From Pagrus major (taxonomy: Eukaryota; Chordata; Actinopteri; Spariformes; Sparidae), in assembly GCF_040436345.1 (NCBI RefSeq), contig NC_133223.1, forward strand, positions 12,035,113 to 12,099,112: DNA of 64,000 bases. The letters run 5' to 3'. This document shows positions 1 to 14,125 of the stretch, piece by piece (position 1 is the first letter of the stretch; every line of letters begins with the position of its first letter). Below the pieces are notes generated by a model. That model made no database searches. It was not told where the DNA came from and saw only the letters and a list, made by a program, of their open reading frames with translations. Both the position numbers and the translations under genes were made by a program.

Positions 1-44
1 CCAATGGAGGAATTCAGCTGGCAGGACCCCTTCTTGTTCATGGT

Positions 45-46
<2 letters not shown>

Positions 47-98
<52 letters not shown>
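47..98. repeat. (GT)n microsatellite
   Basis: Uninterrupted 52-bp GT run. Confidence 0.98.
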
Positions 99-103
<5 letters not shown>

Positions 104-854
104 CCTGTGCCCCTCCTCTCCCACCACACACTGACCTATTTGTATTCTGGGCAGAGCAGATGAGGCTCCAGGCCCGCTGCCCCGCTCCCCTCTAGCCTGT
201 CCCCCCGGGAGGGCATCTGTGGGTCTGCACTGGGCAGATAGGGCAGACCCATCATGGCAGCACTTTAAAGACCACCTCAGTGGTCCGCAGAGAGGGAATG
301 TGTTTGGATTTGGGTGTTTGGGCCTCTGTGTTGGCCTGCTGAGATGTCCCTCCTTCCATTTCTTTGTCTCGAGCGGTGTTGTTTCTTGTTCTCACCAGTA
401 TTATGGTGACAAAAGAAATCACCTGAGTCCAGTTTGAATCTGAAAAACTCACAGTCATGCATGGTGGCTCATGGATATAACGATGACAGTTCATTGTATG
501 GTAACACATCTACTGTAACTTAGATCTTTTCTGCCATGAAGCAAGACTTTTAAATGAACTGATATTTGAAAGCTGGTGGGAGTCGCTGAGACTCTCCATC
601 TCACACTGATTAGTCACTCAGAAGGGGCACGTCTCCATCCTCTCCAAGACGATGCGTGGTCAGCCCATATGTCTTGTGTGAGTGTGTATTTTAATTGAAA
701 CTTAGATGGGCTCATTTGAAACCACCCAAGCATCTCTGATAGACCCCTATTGTTAACCCTCTCCACCTCCTCTCCACATCCATTCACCCTACAAACATTA
801 TTTGTTGATTTGCACTAACACACATACGCCCAGAATCACACACTCACACTGCAA

Positions 855-887
855 AAGTGTGTGTGTGTGCAGAAGACTCGGCACACG

Positions 888-959
<72 letters not shown>
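855..959. repeat. (GT)/(AC) compound microsatellite
   Basis: A short GT run at 855-869, 12 bp of spacer, then a CA/CG and AC run to 959. The two arms are complementary and could pair. Confidence 0.95.
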
Positions 960-960
<1 letters not shown>

Positions 961-3900
961 GTGTGCGCACACGCAGACAGGGGGTGCCGAGCCTTAAAGG
1001 AATGCAGAGCGGTATAATCACAGCATCATCAGCTCTGTCCTCGGAGAGAGCGGGCCAATAATGCCCCTCTAATTGAATAACTTATCCACAGCTATTTCCC
1101 AGGGGGCCGAGCTGCAAGGCACAGTCACCGAGAGAGGGGGGCAGATGGCGCTGAGCGGAGCAGATCAGCATCCTCCAAGTACCACAAAGAAAGGTGGAGT
1201 TAGACAAACACACATAATCAGTCTGTGTAGCGCATCCTTGCTCACAGGCAGCAACTTTTTTATACCTTGTGTTTCTAATTTGCAAGACTTGACAAATAAG
1301 TTGTATGCACGCACCTCTGATCAGAACAACTGTATCTGATGAATAACTAAGAACTTGTCTTTCAATCAAAGCATACAGCTCAGTCTTTGTTTCCTGTCCT
1401 CTCTTTCAGCATTGTTGAATCTCACTGTGTACGTCGATGAGAGCAAGGCTCCTCTGTTATGTGAGGATGAAAAGCCTGCTATATCCCTGAGCCTCAGGGT
1501 GAGGATAATTCCCCTTAAGACCTCCCAAATTCTGGCTCCTTGTTCAGCCACCCTTGGGCTCACTACAGGGGGCAACCATACATTCTGTTTCCCTTTTCTC
1601 CCATCAGACAGCACACCGCCCTGGGAGAGAACACACACATGCTGTACATAATACATTCCAAGTAAGTATTGCTGCGTTTCGATCATCACATCCCTCTCAT
1701 ACTCGCTGGCTGTGGGAAAAAAATGTATCTCCAGACTGATTGGCTGATCATACTACAACCTTACAGGATGTACAGTAAAGCATGCCGACACCTCACAGCG
1801 CCAGTTTGACTGAACAGGGATCCTCGAGTCCTGATGATTCAGTTTTTCATTCTTGCCAGCTAACTAGCTGAACTTTTCTCTGGTGAGCTGTACCTCATCA
1901 GCACGCATCATGTCTACCCAGGTCAATACCTTTATGCCCACAAGCATAGTTGAAGTCAATGGAATTTTTATTAGGAAACAATAATAGGAGGGGGGGGGGT
2001 GAGGTGGAGAAAGCGAGAGGTGTAGGGAGAGGTAGTACATTGATTTACCCTTCATAGTTCGTTGCACTACATTTACCCAGCAGAGTGCTCAAATTAGTGC
2101 CCTCCAGCTCTCTCCCAATTAGTTTCCACAGAGACGAGGTGTAAAGCCAGTCACTGGCCTCATTACCTCTCCTCTCTCCTCCTCTCGCTCCCCCTCTTTC
2201 TCTCTGAGTAAACCACCCTGCAACTCTCTGTTTTTTAGTTTTCCCCTCTCTATCCACTTCAGCCTCTCTCCCTCTCTCTCATCTCCTCCACTTTTTTCCA
2301 TTTCAGTCCTCCCCTGCCTTTATTTGTGCTCGCTCTCTGTCTGTCTCGCCTTTTCAACGTTTGTGTATTTCCCCTGGTTTAAAGTGCGGAGCAGACTGGG
2401 GAAAGTACATTCATCTCCAGGAACATGAAGTGGGGTGGGCTGTCAGAGACTCAACTACCTGATGAAGAATAGATAGTGTTTCTCTTTTGTCGCCGCGACT
2501 CTGTGTAGCTCTGCAGTTCACAGCACAGTCAAATATAGGATGAATACAAGAGAGAAACCCTTTCAGCATTTATTTTAATCATGTTCAGACCTTTACTGAA
2601 GGATGAATTTCAACATGCAATAGCTATTTGTGTCTTGTGGTCAACAATAAAGCATGTAAACGGATTCATAAAGTTAACAGATTCATCTTTTATGTAATTC
2701 TCACCCTCTTTATCCCTGGCTTTCAACAAGTTTTTCCTCTGTTATCCAACTACAGAGTAGTTTTTATACTCTGACAGGGTATCTTACAGATTACTTAAAC
2801 AGTATTTCCTACTGATATGTCTCTTGATTTTCTGTTGGAGAATATCTATAATGAGGCATTCTTTTTATTTTCTGATCCAAGGCTCAATTACAAGCCAGGT
2901 AGAGTAACTGCACTAGGGCCTCAGACCCTCAGGTACACCAACTTCCCCAGGTATACTCTACCAATTTTGTTCTAGTAATTTCAGAAATGATAAATGTGTT
3001 TGGGAATATTTCTGAATATTAAGGTGTTTAATCGAATTAGCACAAAGTAACTTATACACATGAGCTGTGTCAAGAATCACTCCCTTGATCATCCATTCGC
3101 TCCTTCCTCTTTAATTTACATTCAGAAGTTCACTGTACAGTGAGGATCATCGCTGAAAGCACTGAAACTACTGAGAGATTGTTCATTCAATAAACAATGT
3201 TTTTCATTGTTGTTCCACTGTGGGGATTTTTCAGGGCACAATTTAGTGCATAAATTTGCATTCTACAATTTATTAAATAGGTTGTGATTTTAGACACAGC
3301 CACAGCTGGGAAAGGGTAGTTTTACAGAGCAGAAGTAATGGTTGGTTTCTGGGGTCTGTTCATTATACCTAATAGGTGCTAAAAGGCAACAAGATACATC
3401 TAAAATACACAGAGACTGTGGAGAACTTTGAGGCCAATAGGGGCCAGAAGCTGAATTTCTTCTCTTGAATCCCAGACAGGGTAATACCTGATCGCTCTTC
3501 ACTCCAGCTAACTAAAAAAAGCCCCATTTTCAGCTTAGAAAGGTTTCCTAAAAGGTGTATTTTATAAGAAATGGCCAGAATAGTAAGGTAGCTCCCAAAC
3601 TACTATACTAATATTGCTACTCTTTGCTGTAGCTATCTTTGGCTGAAGTAACTAGCTGCCGTTCACAAATAGCTTAGTTTGCCATAGAGCTTAGAGGCTC
3701 TATCAAATGATGGGAGCCTGTGCACCCCAAATCTTGGATGACAGGGTTAACAGGGGCAGTGAATACTGCTGGACACAAGACCAGGACTGGACACAGCCTC
3801 TGAGATGCCAGTTTGAAGAAAGGGGATACAGTACAGAGGTGATTTACAGCAGCTCTGACCAGGACTATGACAAGTAGACATGGTAGGCAGGAACAGGAGA

Positions 3901-4300
3901 GGCATGATGTTGCAGAGGAGACAGAGCTGGGCATCAGCAACGGGCGAAAATGGTGTGTAGAGCTGGAATACTTTCACATCATGAGGCAATTAAGCGCATC
4001 TTAGTTCAGTAGACAAGAGACACTTAAATTCAGAAGGTATACAGTTGTTTTTCTTTTTAATAATGAAAGTATGTGAAAAAGTATTTCCTTTCTTGACATT
4101 TTGTGCCTCTGCTTTTACATATCGCCTCTTGTGGTACAAAGTGGTATCAGGAAAAAGAATGGGCCGGGGCAATCTGTTGATAATGTTTAAAACCAAAGTT
4201 CTGTGCATATCTAACAAATTGCCTCTTTAACAAAAGGGCTTTGTTAGGGCTTTTAGATATTTCATTGTTCATTACTGAAATCTTATCTTTTATGTCTTTT
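960..4300. other. Gene-free stretch
   Basis: No frame here has exon-like conservation. It is mostly unique-looking sequence with a pyrimidine-rich patch at 2160-2345. 1000-1130 is repeat-free and AT/GC mixed, possibly conserved non-coding. Confidence 0.5.
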
Positions 4301-4320
4301 AGCAACATTAGCAGCATGTC

Positions 4321-4620
4321 TCTGGGAATGAAAATGTTGGTCCACCACTTTGGTCCAAACTGAAAAATGACATTAATGGTCCCCAGAGGACGAATCCTGA
4401 TGATGTTAGTGATCTTCTGCCTTTTCCCCTAGCACCATCATAAGGCTCACAATTATAATTATAAATGAAATGTCTCAGCAACTACTCAATGAACTGACAT
4501 GAAATTTGGTTTAGACATTAATACTAACTTCACAAACTTAAACTTACATTCTCATCAGGGTCGGGTACATTTTGGATCTAAAACTAATTAGCAAATGCTA
4601 ACACTCTAAACTTAGATTGA
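4321..4620. repeat. Dispersed teleost repeat fragment
   Basis: Words such as CCACTTTGGTCCAAACTGAA, GTCCCCAGAGGACGAATCCT and TGACATGAAATTTGGT are, from memory, those of a very common fish interspersed repeat often found in UTRs and introns. No coding capacity. Confidence 0.55.
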
Positions 4621-4639
4621 GAACATAACAAACATTATA

Positions 4640-5667
4640 CAACATTTAGCTCAAAGCTCACTGGTTTGGGTTACTTATATAACTCAAGGTACGCACTTAC
4701 TTACCTTGCATATGTAATGTTCAGAGCTAGTTACATTATGTAAGTGACATAATCTAAACTATATTAGAAAGTTCAAATAAATCGGCGTTCAACTTTTGGT
4801 TTCTCACAGGACACAGAAGCATTCTGGGTAACAGTCTTATATTTGTTTCACCCAACCATCCAAACGTACTTCACTCTTTATACTACTTCACCTGACGTCT
4901 CCTTTGCTGCCTTAATAATCACTACGGCCACTAGAGGTTGCTGCCAAACAAGAAACATAAATATAGGTCTTAATAAGATGCTTGCACAGTCGACATATAT
5001 AGTTGTTTTTCTGATGAAGAAAGTCTGGCGAGAATTGCTGTAAACTCCTAGTCTTAGTATTTGTGTGTTATGACAACACACAACTCTTTTGTCCAAATTA
5101 TTAACACAAAGAAATTGGCAGATTTCTCCCAGAAATATTTCTGAAAGACATTCCTGGAGAATACTAGTTGCACTGTGACATTTGCAATTTGACCTCATTA
5201 TAGAGTCAAGTGTGATGGACATCTGATATCCAACACATTTTGCATTTTGAAGAAATGATTGTGTTGAAATTTGGCACATCAACAAGCCTAACCACACACA
5301 GTTGTTCACAGAACGCCGATTTGAATATATTAGTTAAAGATAGAGTAACTTAAAAATGTCCGTCTAAAAATAGATACAAATTTCTCACAAATACAAATAC
5401 AAATATGTGTAGGAGCACCTCTGCTTTATATCGCTGGCCCTGGAACAGACACATTCTGCCTGCAGAAAAACAAACACCTTTCCCTCCCTGATCGCACCCC
5501 CCAGCAATTTCTCCCTCCCTCCCCCCATGTAGAAACCCAGAGAGAATCTGGGTGAGGTGTCAGGCCAATGTACTGCCTGCAAACAAAAGCCGCCCTGTCC
5601 ACCCCAGACCCAGATGTTCCTTATTGATCCCCCTGTGGGTTTGGCTGAATGTAACCGCTCCAAAATT

Positions 5668-5668
<1 letters not shown>
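4640..5668. other. Gene-free stretch
   Basis: A 143-codon minus frame at 4878-5309 has no recognisable motif and no splice context. Nothing else seen. Confidence 0.5.

Positions 5669-5730
<62 letters not shown>
5669..5730. repeat. (CT)n microsatellite
   Basis: About 62 bp of CT. It creates long Ser/Leu-repeat frames on the plus strand and Glu/Arg frames on the minus strand that are not genes. Confidence 0.98.
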
Positions 5731-5731
<1 letters not shown>

Positions 5732-8700
5732 CTCTTTCTCTCTCACACATGCTCACACAACTCACACAGTGTGCAAATGTGTTACTCTGTGCTCATATGT
5801 ATGCTTATGCATGTCCAGCTGAAAGTGCTGTTTCCCCTCTGAAGTTTATGCTGCAACAACCAGCAGTTTGGGACTATTGCCCCCCTGATTCTCTCTCTCT
5901 CTCTCTTGCTCACTCTCTCCCTCATGTCCACGATCCCGTCCTCGACAGCCCCTCTTGGCTGTTTCTGCTTAATAATGTAGCATGCCTCACTGTCTGATGT
6001 TGCATTGGGTTGCTGTGGCACCACAGGGAGGTTGTCTACCTTTTCTGGGAGACGCTGCAACTGGTTGCCAAGGAGTTGGTTTCAGGGAGGAGGGGGAGTG
6101 TAAAGTAGAGGTCTGGCAGAGGCAGAGCAAAAGAAAACAGCAAAGACAAAGAGAGTGAGAGGAAACAGACCGGGGAGTGAGAGGGGGAGAGAAAGAGTAC
6201 AAGAGAGAAAGCATAGAGTTGGGAAAAAAGGGAGACTGAGCAAGACAAGCCAGCCACAGCTCATACTGTAGTACACCGCCGCTCATCACATTCTGTACAA
6301 ATCTTGCTCATAATAGTAAAAAAAAAAACAGACAAAGCAGGTGGAATACTTCTGAAGGCAGGTTTAGCGTAAGAGGTACAGCACAGGATTGTTGGTGGTG
6401 TTTGTCAAATATCCTTTGGTGTAATGTGGGTGGTACTCAACTAGAGTTGATAGGTACATTGTGTGGATTACACAGACTCTAGGAAAAATGCGACGGAGCC
6501 AACCAAGTAGAATAAAATGTCCCTTGAATTCCCAAAAGAGATGTTCAGTGTTACATTTCAATTTTCTTTGTAAATTCTAATGTCGTCACATAATAAAAGA
6601 AAGACCATAAAATATTAAGATGTTTTAGTCTGTCGACTGCATTGTGGGTGGAACATGTCATTCACCGGCTCCACAGTGGATATTTATGTCATTACAAGTG
6701 TAGACATGGTTTCTGGAGGAATAGATAGATTGAGCTGCTTGTCAATGTTTCAGTTAAAGGTCTTTCCCTACAGCCACCAGGTTTATGGCCATGTACACGC
6801 ATAAATTCACAAATACAGATACACCATAAATGCTTGATATGTATGTACAAGCTGACTCTACGCCTTCGAGCCTTAGCATATTCTTGCGGTGGTTAATCTG
6901 ATTCTGTAGCAAGGGTAACGCAAGCAGGGTTGTGTCAGAGATGTCTCTTTTTTACCAGTGAGCTGCTCCTACATCAATGAGATTGTCTTTATCTGCCTGC
7001 TTGCAGCTTGGGCTCAGATTCTGCCCTCTATATACGGGCGCTGGGTCGTGGGAGGCATGTGGGCGAAGGTGCGTGGCATCCGGCCTAATGCACAGCCTGA
7101 AGAGAAATACTAACACTTCATATTCACTGTGACTTCAACACCGCCACAGTTGAGGCTCTCACATTTGGATAGAGATTTTCAGTGAATGAGTCACAGGTTT
7201 GAAAGATATTCCATGGGACATGGTCTTCTAATTTAGCTGTGGTGTGAAATGAAAAAGAGTCAAATGAAAAACGATCGCAGGCATCCATGTAGTGTTGTCA
7301 GCCGCAACAAGAGAGCAGTGCAGTGGGTGTCATCTATCTTAATATAAAAATTATAAAAAAAAGTACTGCCACAAAGTGCTCCTCCTCAAACCCCACGACT
7401 GCCTTGTGTTTGACTCAGGATATTCCCTGCTGTACCACATTCCACTCTTGTTCCGTTATTCTGGAGCGGGTCCCTGCCTCTTCCTGCCAAAACGCTCCCA
7501 TAAACACACATCCAACCCCGAAGTCCTCACTCTGCAGGGGGCATTCCAGAAGTGTTAGTTTTCTGAGCCGTCCTCCACATTCACACACGCACACACACTA
7601 TGTGGTTACCCTTGCCCTAAAAATACTAGACTCACTTATGCTTGTATGACTGTAACAACAGGAAACATACACTATTAGAACTCAAAATAGGTACAATTTA
7701 TACACTTTTGGGACACATGTATCAATTTGTCAAATTGAGATCCATTAGCAGCGTGTCCGTAATCCTTTTTAGCCCACAAACTAATGAAAAGCTTACCGAT
7801 GACAGACACCATAACATCACATTTACCAACAGCTGTTGCTTCACCTCTCACTTGACTTCATAAATGAAGCTTATTTCCTCGACTCAGTTCAGCTACAGTG
7901 TAGGGAACTTTTATTAAGAACATTTGAGACCCCTTTTTTCATGAAAGGGAGACAACGTGTTGAAACATTTCTTCACTTCATGTTGCTGCCTCATGTTTCC
8001 TGGCAGTTCTAAACTGTCAACTCCCATTATCCATGAGGTAATGGGAGGTGCCCTTAGCACTTGTTGCTTGGCTCTATCAGGAGTCCACATATGAGACACT
8101 AAGTGTCTCTTATCAGTCCAGGCAACAGTAATGATTTCACTCCTCACCATGCTGTTTACATCCATTTATAGTCTCATCTGATGCCAGTTTCAATTTGATA
8201 CTTGTAATCAGTGCCATTTTTTACTCAGCACATCTCTGTTTTTCAATTCACGTAAGTTAGGTAATAGAAAAATAAAGTTTCAACCCATCTTTGCACTTTC
8301 TCCTTCAAATCTGTACAGGAGCAAGTGCACATATGGTGGTCAGCGTGTTCAGACAAACTCTTGAGGTGTTCCCGAGCGAACTCCTCACATCAATTATTCA
8401 GTTCGATCACCTAGCCTCCATGCTGTCTCCATCTTAGTCTTCCTTCTTGCTGTAGAAGGACCTGCTCTGCCATATACAGGAGGCAGGCGCAGTCAGGGAG
8501 GAGGGGGGCAGAGCCCTGTAGATAGCCTGACTGGAGCCAGAAGAGGGCTGGAGCAGGAGTATTCATTAAAGTCGCCCCAAGAGCACAGGCATAGGAGAGG
8601 ATAACAAGACCCTAGGGTGGCTGGTGTGGGCCCTCACTCCTCAAAAACCATAAATGTATTCCCCTTCATCCAGACAAATCCACAGTCTACTGTGTCAGCA

Positions 8701-9110
8701 AAAATATGCACACACACATCCACCTTTCCTGGAACATAGACTCTTCACTTTTTGTTTTACCTTATACTTTGTTCATAACTTGTAATATTGGATAAGGGTT
8801 TTTTACTTTGTAATTGTGCTTTTAGTTTTGCCTACCACTCCGATTAGTTATATTCAGTAACATTTTCCTCAGGAACTATGTCACTATTACAGACTTTTGC
8901 AGGGTGACCAGATGAGCTATCAGACACACTTTCAAAACCCATTCCATATTATCCAAAACATTCATTTTGAATCTTGTTTTTCAACTTTTCACCTCACTGA
9001 GGTGATGTAGCTCCCCAGGGTGTTAGTAATCTGTGACATCACCCTTAGGTGGTGTTGGGTTCAAGGGTCTTTGGTTTATGCTGCAATCCATGGAACCATG
9101 GACCTGTCAT
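5731..9110. other. Gene-free stretch
   Basis: Short CT tracts near 5890-5910, otherwise unique-looking. No exon with conserved product recognised. Confidence 0.5.
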
Positions 9111-9342
9111 CCGAGTTGGAATTCCAAGTCGGAAACTCGGGCAAGATCCATAAAGCCCGGCAAAACACAGATGACATCACAGGAGTATGATGGCACGCAT
9201 AGTGAACAATTTCTTTCTATCTTTTCATCACTTTTTACTTTATGTAGTGTTTGTGCTGTTTCCATGTGTTTTCATTTGTTGGCGTTGCAGGCTTCCATGT
9301 TTTTCCAAGCAAATGCACAGGAAGTCAGGAATACCGACTCGG
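9111..9342. mobile_element. MITE-like element with CCGAGT terminal inverted repeats
   Basis: Left end CCGAGTTGGAATTCC and right end GGAATACCGACTCGG are inverted copies (13 of 15 match). 232 bp, no coding capacity. Probably a non-autonomous DNA transposon; superfamily not determined. Confidence 0.6.
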
Positions 9343-10076
9343 AAATATCGTCTTCTGACTTGCAAAAGAATTGCAGCATTAAGGTGCCACAGAGGTGCAA
9401 CAAGTGTTAGCTCAGAGTTCAGGTCACACAGATCAAGATTTACTAGTTCTCAATCGTAGTTCACAAGTTTAAATTTTGAACTAATGTCACAGTCCCAAAA
9501 AAGTTGCATTACCATGGTGTATTTGAAATCAAAATAAATCGTATATGACATACTTAATATCTCTGGAAAGTTGCATGTCAGAGACTTACTTTATGTTTTG
9601 ATACAGTTGTTCTAACGAGGGCCCTGGTGTGATCATATTTCTCTGAGCAGCTTTGTAATCCTGCCTTGAACTGCAGCGTCTTTTTGGAGACTTGGTTAGA
9701 TAAATCAGTCATGATAAATTCAGTGCTGAATGTCTAGTTATTGATGTTGTAAGTGTAGCCTGGTGAAATTTTAATCTTTATTTCTCGTCTGCTCTCCAGA
9801 AGGGGGAGTAGTATTAAATGATCTTAGTGTGTTCAATTGGTTTAGATTTAACACAGATTTTTAAGCAAATTTACAACTTAAGGCACGAAGAGTCTCACTT
9901 TAACATGTAGCTTACTTTTCATCCAAACGATTTCTCAACTTTTGGTTAATAATATAACTCTCTGAAGTGTATCAACCCATCACATAAAGTGACTAGAATC
10001 CTTGGCTGACTCAAATTATACCTAAGGCAGTAATTCAGCTCAGGGCATAAACTCAGTGCCTCGATATTAGTGCAGA
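9343..10076. other. Gene-free stretch
   Basis: AT-rich, nothing recognised. Confidence 0.5.
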
Positions 10077-10182
10077 AATGACTGTACATAAATAACTGTA
10101 CATGAATAACTGTACATAAATGACTGTACATAAACAAGAGTCCATGAACGAGAGTGCATGAACGAGAATGCATGAATAACCG
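10077..10182. repeat. Minisatellite, 14-15 bp unit
   Basis: About seven diverging copies of ACTGTACATAAATA, changing gradually to GAGTGCATGAACGA in the later units. Confidence 0.85.
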
Positions 10183-13100
10183 TAGCTGTAGCTCTTCTGT
10201 TAAACAGAATAAAAGAAAATAAACAAAACCATGTACAGTTAATTTCAAAAGAACATGAAACAATGGGTACATTAATATCAAATGAAATGGTGCAGTAGAT
10301 CAATATACTCACTAGGTTTTATTTCTGTGCTAACTGGTGACAGGTCATCAACCCCATACAGCACTTATTTTTGGCATCATGCACACACAATAAATGTTCT
10401 CCAGCATGAACGATAAAAAATATCTCTGCAAAATGAACTTACAATGCTTTCACAAAGTATTAGCCTTGCTGTCCTTCCATGGATCGCTCAGCGACAGAGC
10501 ACATGTACAGAAAATCTGTAAACATCAGACCAACTACATCACCGTCTGCGGCAAACACTACATGTCATACATCTATATAATCATACTAATGTACATCTGT
10601 CGATCGTTTTGTACAGAAATAACATTTTAAGCATATTTACCCATTTGGAAAACAGTTGAGTCACTCAAACAGACTTCCTGTTTTGGTCCGCAATTCTCGC
10701 TTTCTCTCACGTGATTTCCTCTGAAACACCTCACAGTCTGGGGCACAGTGTCATCCAGTGGCTTTAGTGTGAACTTCTTATTTTCCACTTGGCTACATTA
10801 GCATGATTGTAAGCTGTTCACTGGCAATCCCATAAATCCCTGTGAGTCTTGGCTGTAGCAAGCTACCGTTAGCTCATTAGCTCATGGCTCAGTTAGCTGT
10901 GGCGAGGAGGGGTTGAGAAGTAGTGTTGCAAGATAGAATGGGCTGGGGCTAGCTGGTTAGCATGCTAGCTTCAGTAGGCATCTCTGCAACACACTACATA
11001 AACGTCTTTGACATAACATCAACACTGTTACTTCTCGGTCTGTTAATAATGTTCATAAATTTTTGGAATGTTTTAAATTATGACCATATCTTGCAAACTG
11101 CTCCTTTAAGTTTCTCTTAAATATTTAAAACAACGATTGTCACTTTTAAACTTAACTTAAAAGCTTCCTCCTGGTTCTTCTTTGACCCAAGTTCACCTCC
11201 ACAGTTGTACAGTGTAGCTTAAGACTGCAGCAGATATTTTCAGACTTGTTTAAAACATGCCTGGATTTCAAAAGCTTTGTGACCCATCCAAGGTTAGGGG
11301 TGTCACTGCGTCCCCATGTCCATGCAATAAAAAAATGGTGAGTAGAAAGTCATCTTAAATGATGGTAATAATGGCCATAGCTTGTTTTCTTCCTTTTAAC
11401 TCCTTTACCTAAGTAATTTTAGCAGGATTACCACAGGACAACCAAAAATTGTCATGTAAAAAAATTACAGCAGCCAGCACACTCAGCACACTTGAAAGAT
11501 GTATCTTTAACTGTTTTCTTTATCCAGCCGTTGACTATTGGCTATCCAATAACTCTCACCTCCATGCACTGAGCAGAGGTCCAGAGAAGCATTTAAAATA
11601 GCCATAACTAACTGAACGACTCCTGGGGGAGGCTCTCTCACTGACTGTATGTGTCTCTGGGGGTCTCTGAGATCCAACTGCACAGGGCTGTTGTTCTCCC
11701 TTGTCTGCCTGCCTGGCCTGTTGGGCCCCCATACCACAGCTTTCCAGAAAGACCCCCAAGCGATGCTGCAATGAGCCAGGCTGAGCAGTAAGCTGAAATT
11801 AAAGCTGTTTCACTGCGGTTTGTTAAATAGTTGGACAGTGAGAGCATAGGGTGGCCCCGAGTCAAGGCTAAGGCTGTCTGGGCTAGTGAGTGGAAATCTC
11901 AAAAAAGGCTAAGGGCAGGGGCGGGGAGAGGGGAACATGCAAAATAAAGGATTAGAGGGAACTCGCATAGTGACCTGGTTAGAAGGTTTTCTGGGATTTT
12001 GGTGAAGGAAAGCTAGGAAATGGATGTGAGTGTATTCTGTAGCACAGCAAATCTATTAAGTTTACTGTCACTTCTCCTTTGCCTGCGCGTATAGCAGCAC
12101 AGTGGGAAGGAATGCATTACATAAGAAGATAAGATATCCACTCAACAGGACATACACAGAGTTAGTGTTCAGTGGTCATCTTAAAGTAATAGGGGAGGCT
12201 GGAAGAAAGAAGCTATGTGCCTCCAGTCCTATATTATCTAACATATCAGCAGCCATCATCCAAAATATGTAATAGCTGCTTAATTTTCTCCAATTGCACC
12301 ATTATAAATTGGTAGTAAAACAACTGAAAATGCTGATCATGTGGTTGTCTGAGGGTTAGATGGCCTGTGGCTGGACTTCAGCAACAGAGTTGGAAGTGTT
12401 TATTGAATTATATAACTGTTCGCCATAAATCTGGGCTAAGGAGCAAGGGGTGGAGATACAAGATCCTTCTACCCCCCATGACTCGCTGGGTTTGACCACA
12501 AGTCCAGCCCACATTCTTCAGCCTCTGCTCACCGCGTTTTGAGGCACTCTGAGCGCTTTTCACGGCCCGCGCTCTGAGAAAGCTACAAAAATGAATCAAA
12601 CCACATCATACTTGTCAGCAGCAAGTTTCCTGACAGATGATTTCATCCCTGGGTCCCTGCTCTCTCATCCAGAGCACACACTGAAAGTATCCTGCATGAA
12701 GGTAATCACAACATTGCATTTATTTTCTATTTTTATGCATGTTGGATGCCGTACAAGAGAAACATTTTCCTAATGTTTCTAGGCTACAGTGAATTGGCCA
12801 TACATAATGACTGGAATGGAGGAGAGTAAATTCCTAAGCCAAGTTCCTTTAAATCCACAGGGGTTCATGCAACATATGGATCAGTCTTCCAAGAGGAACA
12901 GGAGCCAAGACATCTGTGTGACTAGCAGAGACTGATCCCCTCTACCAGAACACTGGGAATAGGAAAACCAGGATTATCTGGTCACATTGCATATCACGGG
13001 CATATATTCCCCTGCACAATGGTACATGCCCAGCCTCGCTGCTATCCATAAAGTGCTCTGTATCAAATTCATAATGTAATTTGAATAATACATCCCAATT

Positions 13101-13800
13101 AGCATGTACTGTTAGGTGCGCTAACATATTTTGTGAGGTGGAACTCTTCTCTGGACAAGCATTTCAAATCATATCTGAAATTGTGCAGCATGGGAAACGC
13201 AGTGACAATGTATCTTTCCCTACACTAATCTACTCTGTGTGGCGGTTTTTCATTATCCACTATCCACTGTGTTCCTGTTCAGTGGGGTCTCTGTGCCCAG
13301 TTAAGAGTCCCACTCGCCTGAGGGTAAAAGGATGGTAATGGGGATGACGGGAGAGCAGGGCTTAACTATTTCACTGCATTATGTTTTACACTTGCAATAA
13401 TGTAGTAAAAGTAGAAGATTATTTCATCACCGCATGATTATGATATCCACCAGGCTTGTAATTTGACTTTGCAGGGTGAGCAAATCAAAGATTTTTTTTT
13501 TTCTTTTTCAAATGGTGGATGGCTAATGGGAGACACAATGAATTCAGCTGGAGAGTATGACATCAAGCCGTACTGTGGTATTGATTCAGAGCTTTACTGG
13601 GATTTATCAGTGGACATGGGAGGTTTCATTTGATATTTCTGCATGCAGAATATCTACAGTATATTGTGAAGTACACGTTTACATGACAAGAGTCTGCGGT
13701 TGTAAGTGCAGGAGCGTACAGGAATGGAAGCTTGTGTTCTCACATATGTGACCTCCTGTGTCCTAGAATGTTGCCTCCACCCAACCACACCCCCCTGGTA
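10183..13800. other. Gene-free stretch
   Basis: Unique-looking, moderately AT-rich. 13370-13560 is a repeat-free AT-rich block. No conserved reading frame recognised. Confidence 0.5.
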
Positions 13801-13817
13801 CACACACACAAACACAC

Positions 13818-13859
<42 letters not shown>
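13801..13859. repeat. (CA)n microsatellite
   Basis: CA run with two interruptions at its start; CA-rich sequence resumes at 14015-14125. Confidence 0.97.
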
Positions 13860-13861
<2 letters not shown>

Positions 13862-14014
13862 ATTCCACCCTAGACAGGCCAGGTTGCCAGAGCTACACAA
13901 ACTCCCACCCATTAGCGGCAGGAATCCAGGATAACCATGGCAACCAGTCTCTCACCCCCGGGGAGACGAGCAGTAGAACTGAAAGGCTCCATTCAATTTC
14001 CACATCCCAGTACA

Positions 14015-14125
14015 GCACACACAAAAGGACACACATGCACACTTTTCACACACTAACACACACTCACTGACGAGCACACACACTCACAGATACACACACA
14101 CTCACACACACATACACAGACATGG
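14015..14125. repeat. Degenerate CA-rich tract
   Basis: Imperfect ACACAC and CTCACA units, likely a decayed microsatellite. Confidence 0.8.

Noticed and set aside
4878..5309. 143-codon minus-strand frame
   Set aside because: No domain, no splice signals, ordinary intergenic composition; open by chance.
5552..5997. Frames with long Ser-Leu or Glu-Arg repeats
   Set aside because: Translation of the CT microsatellite.
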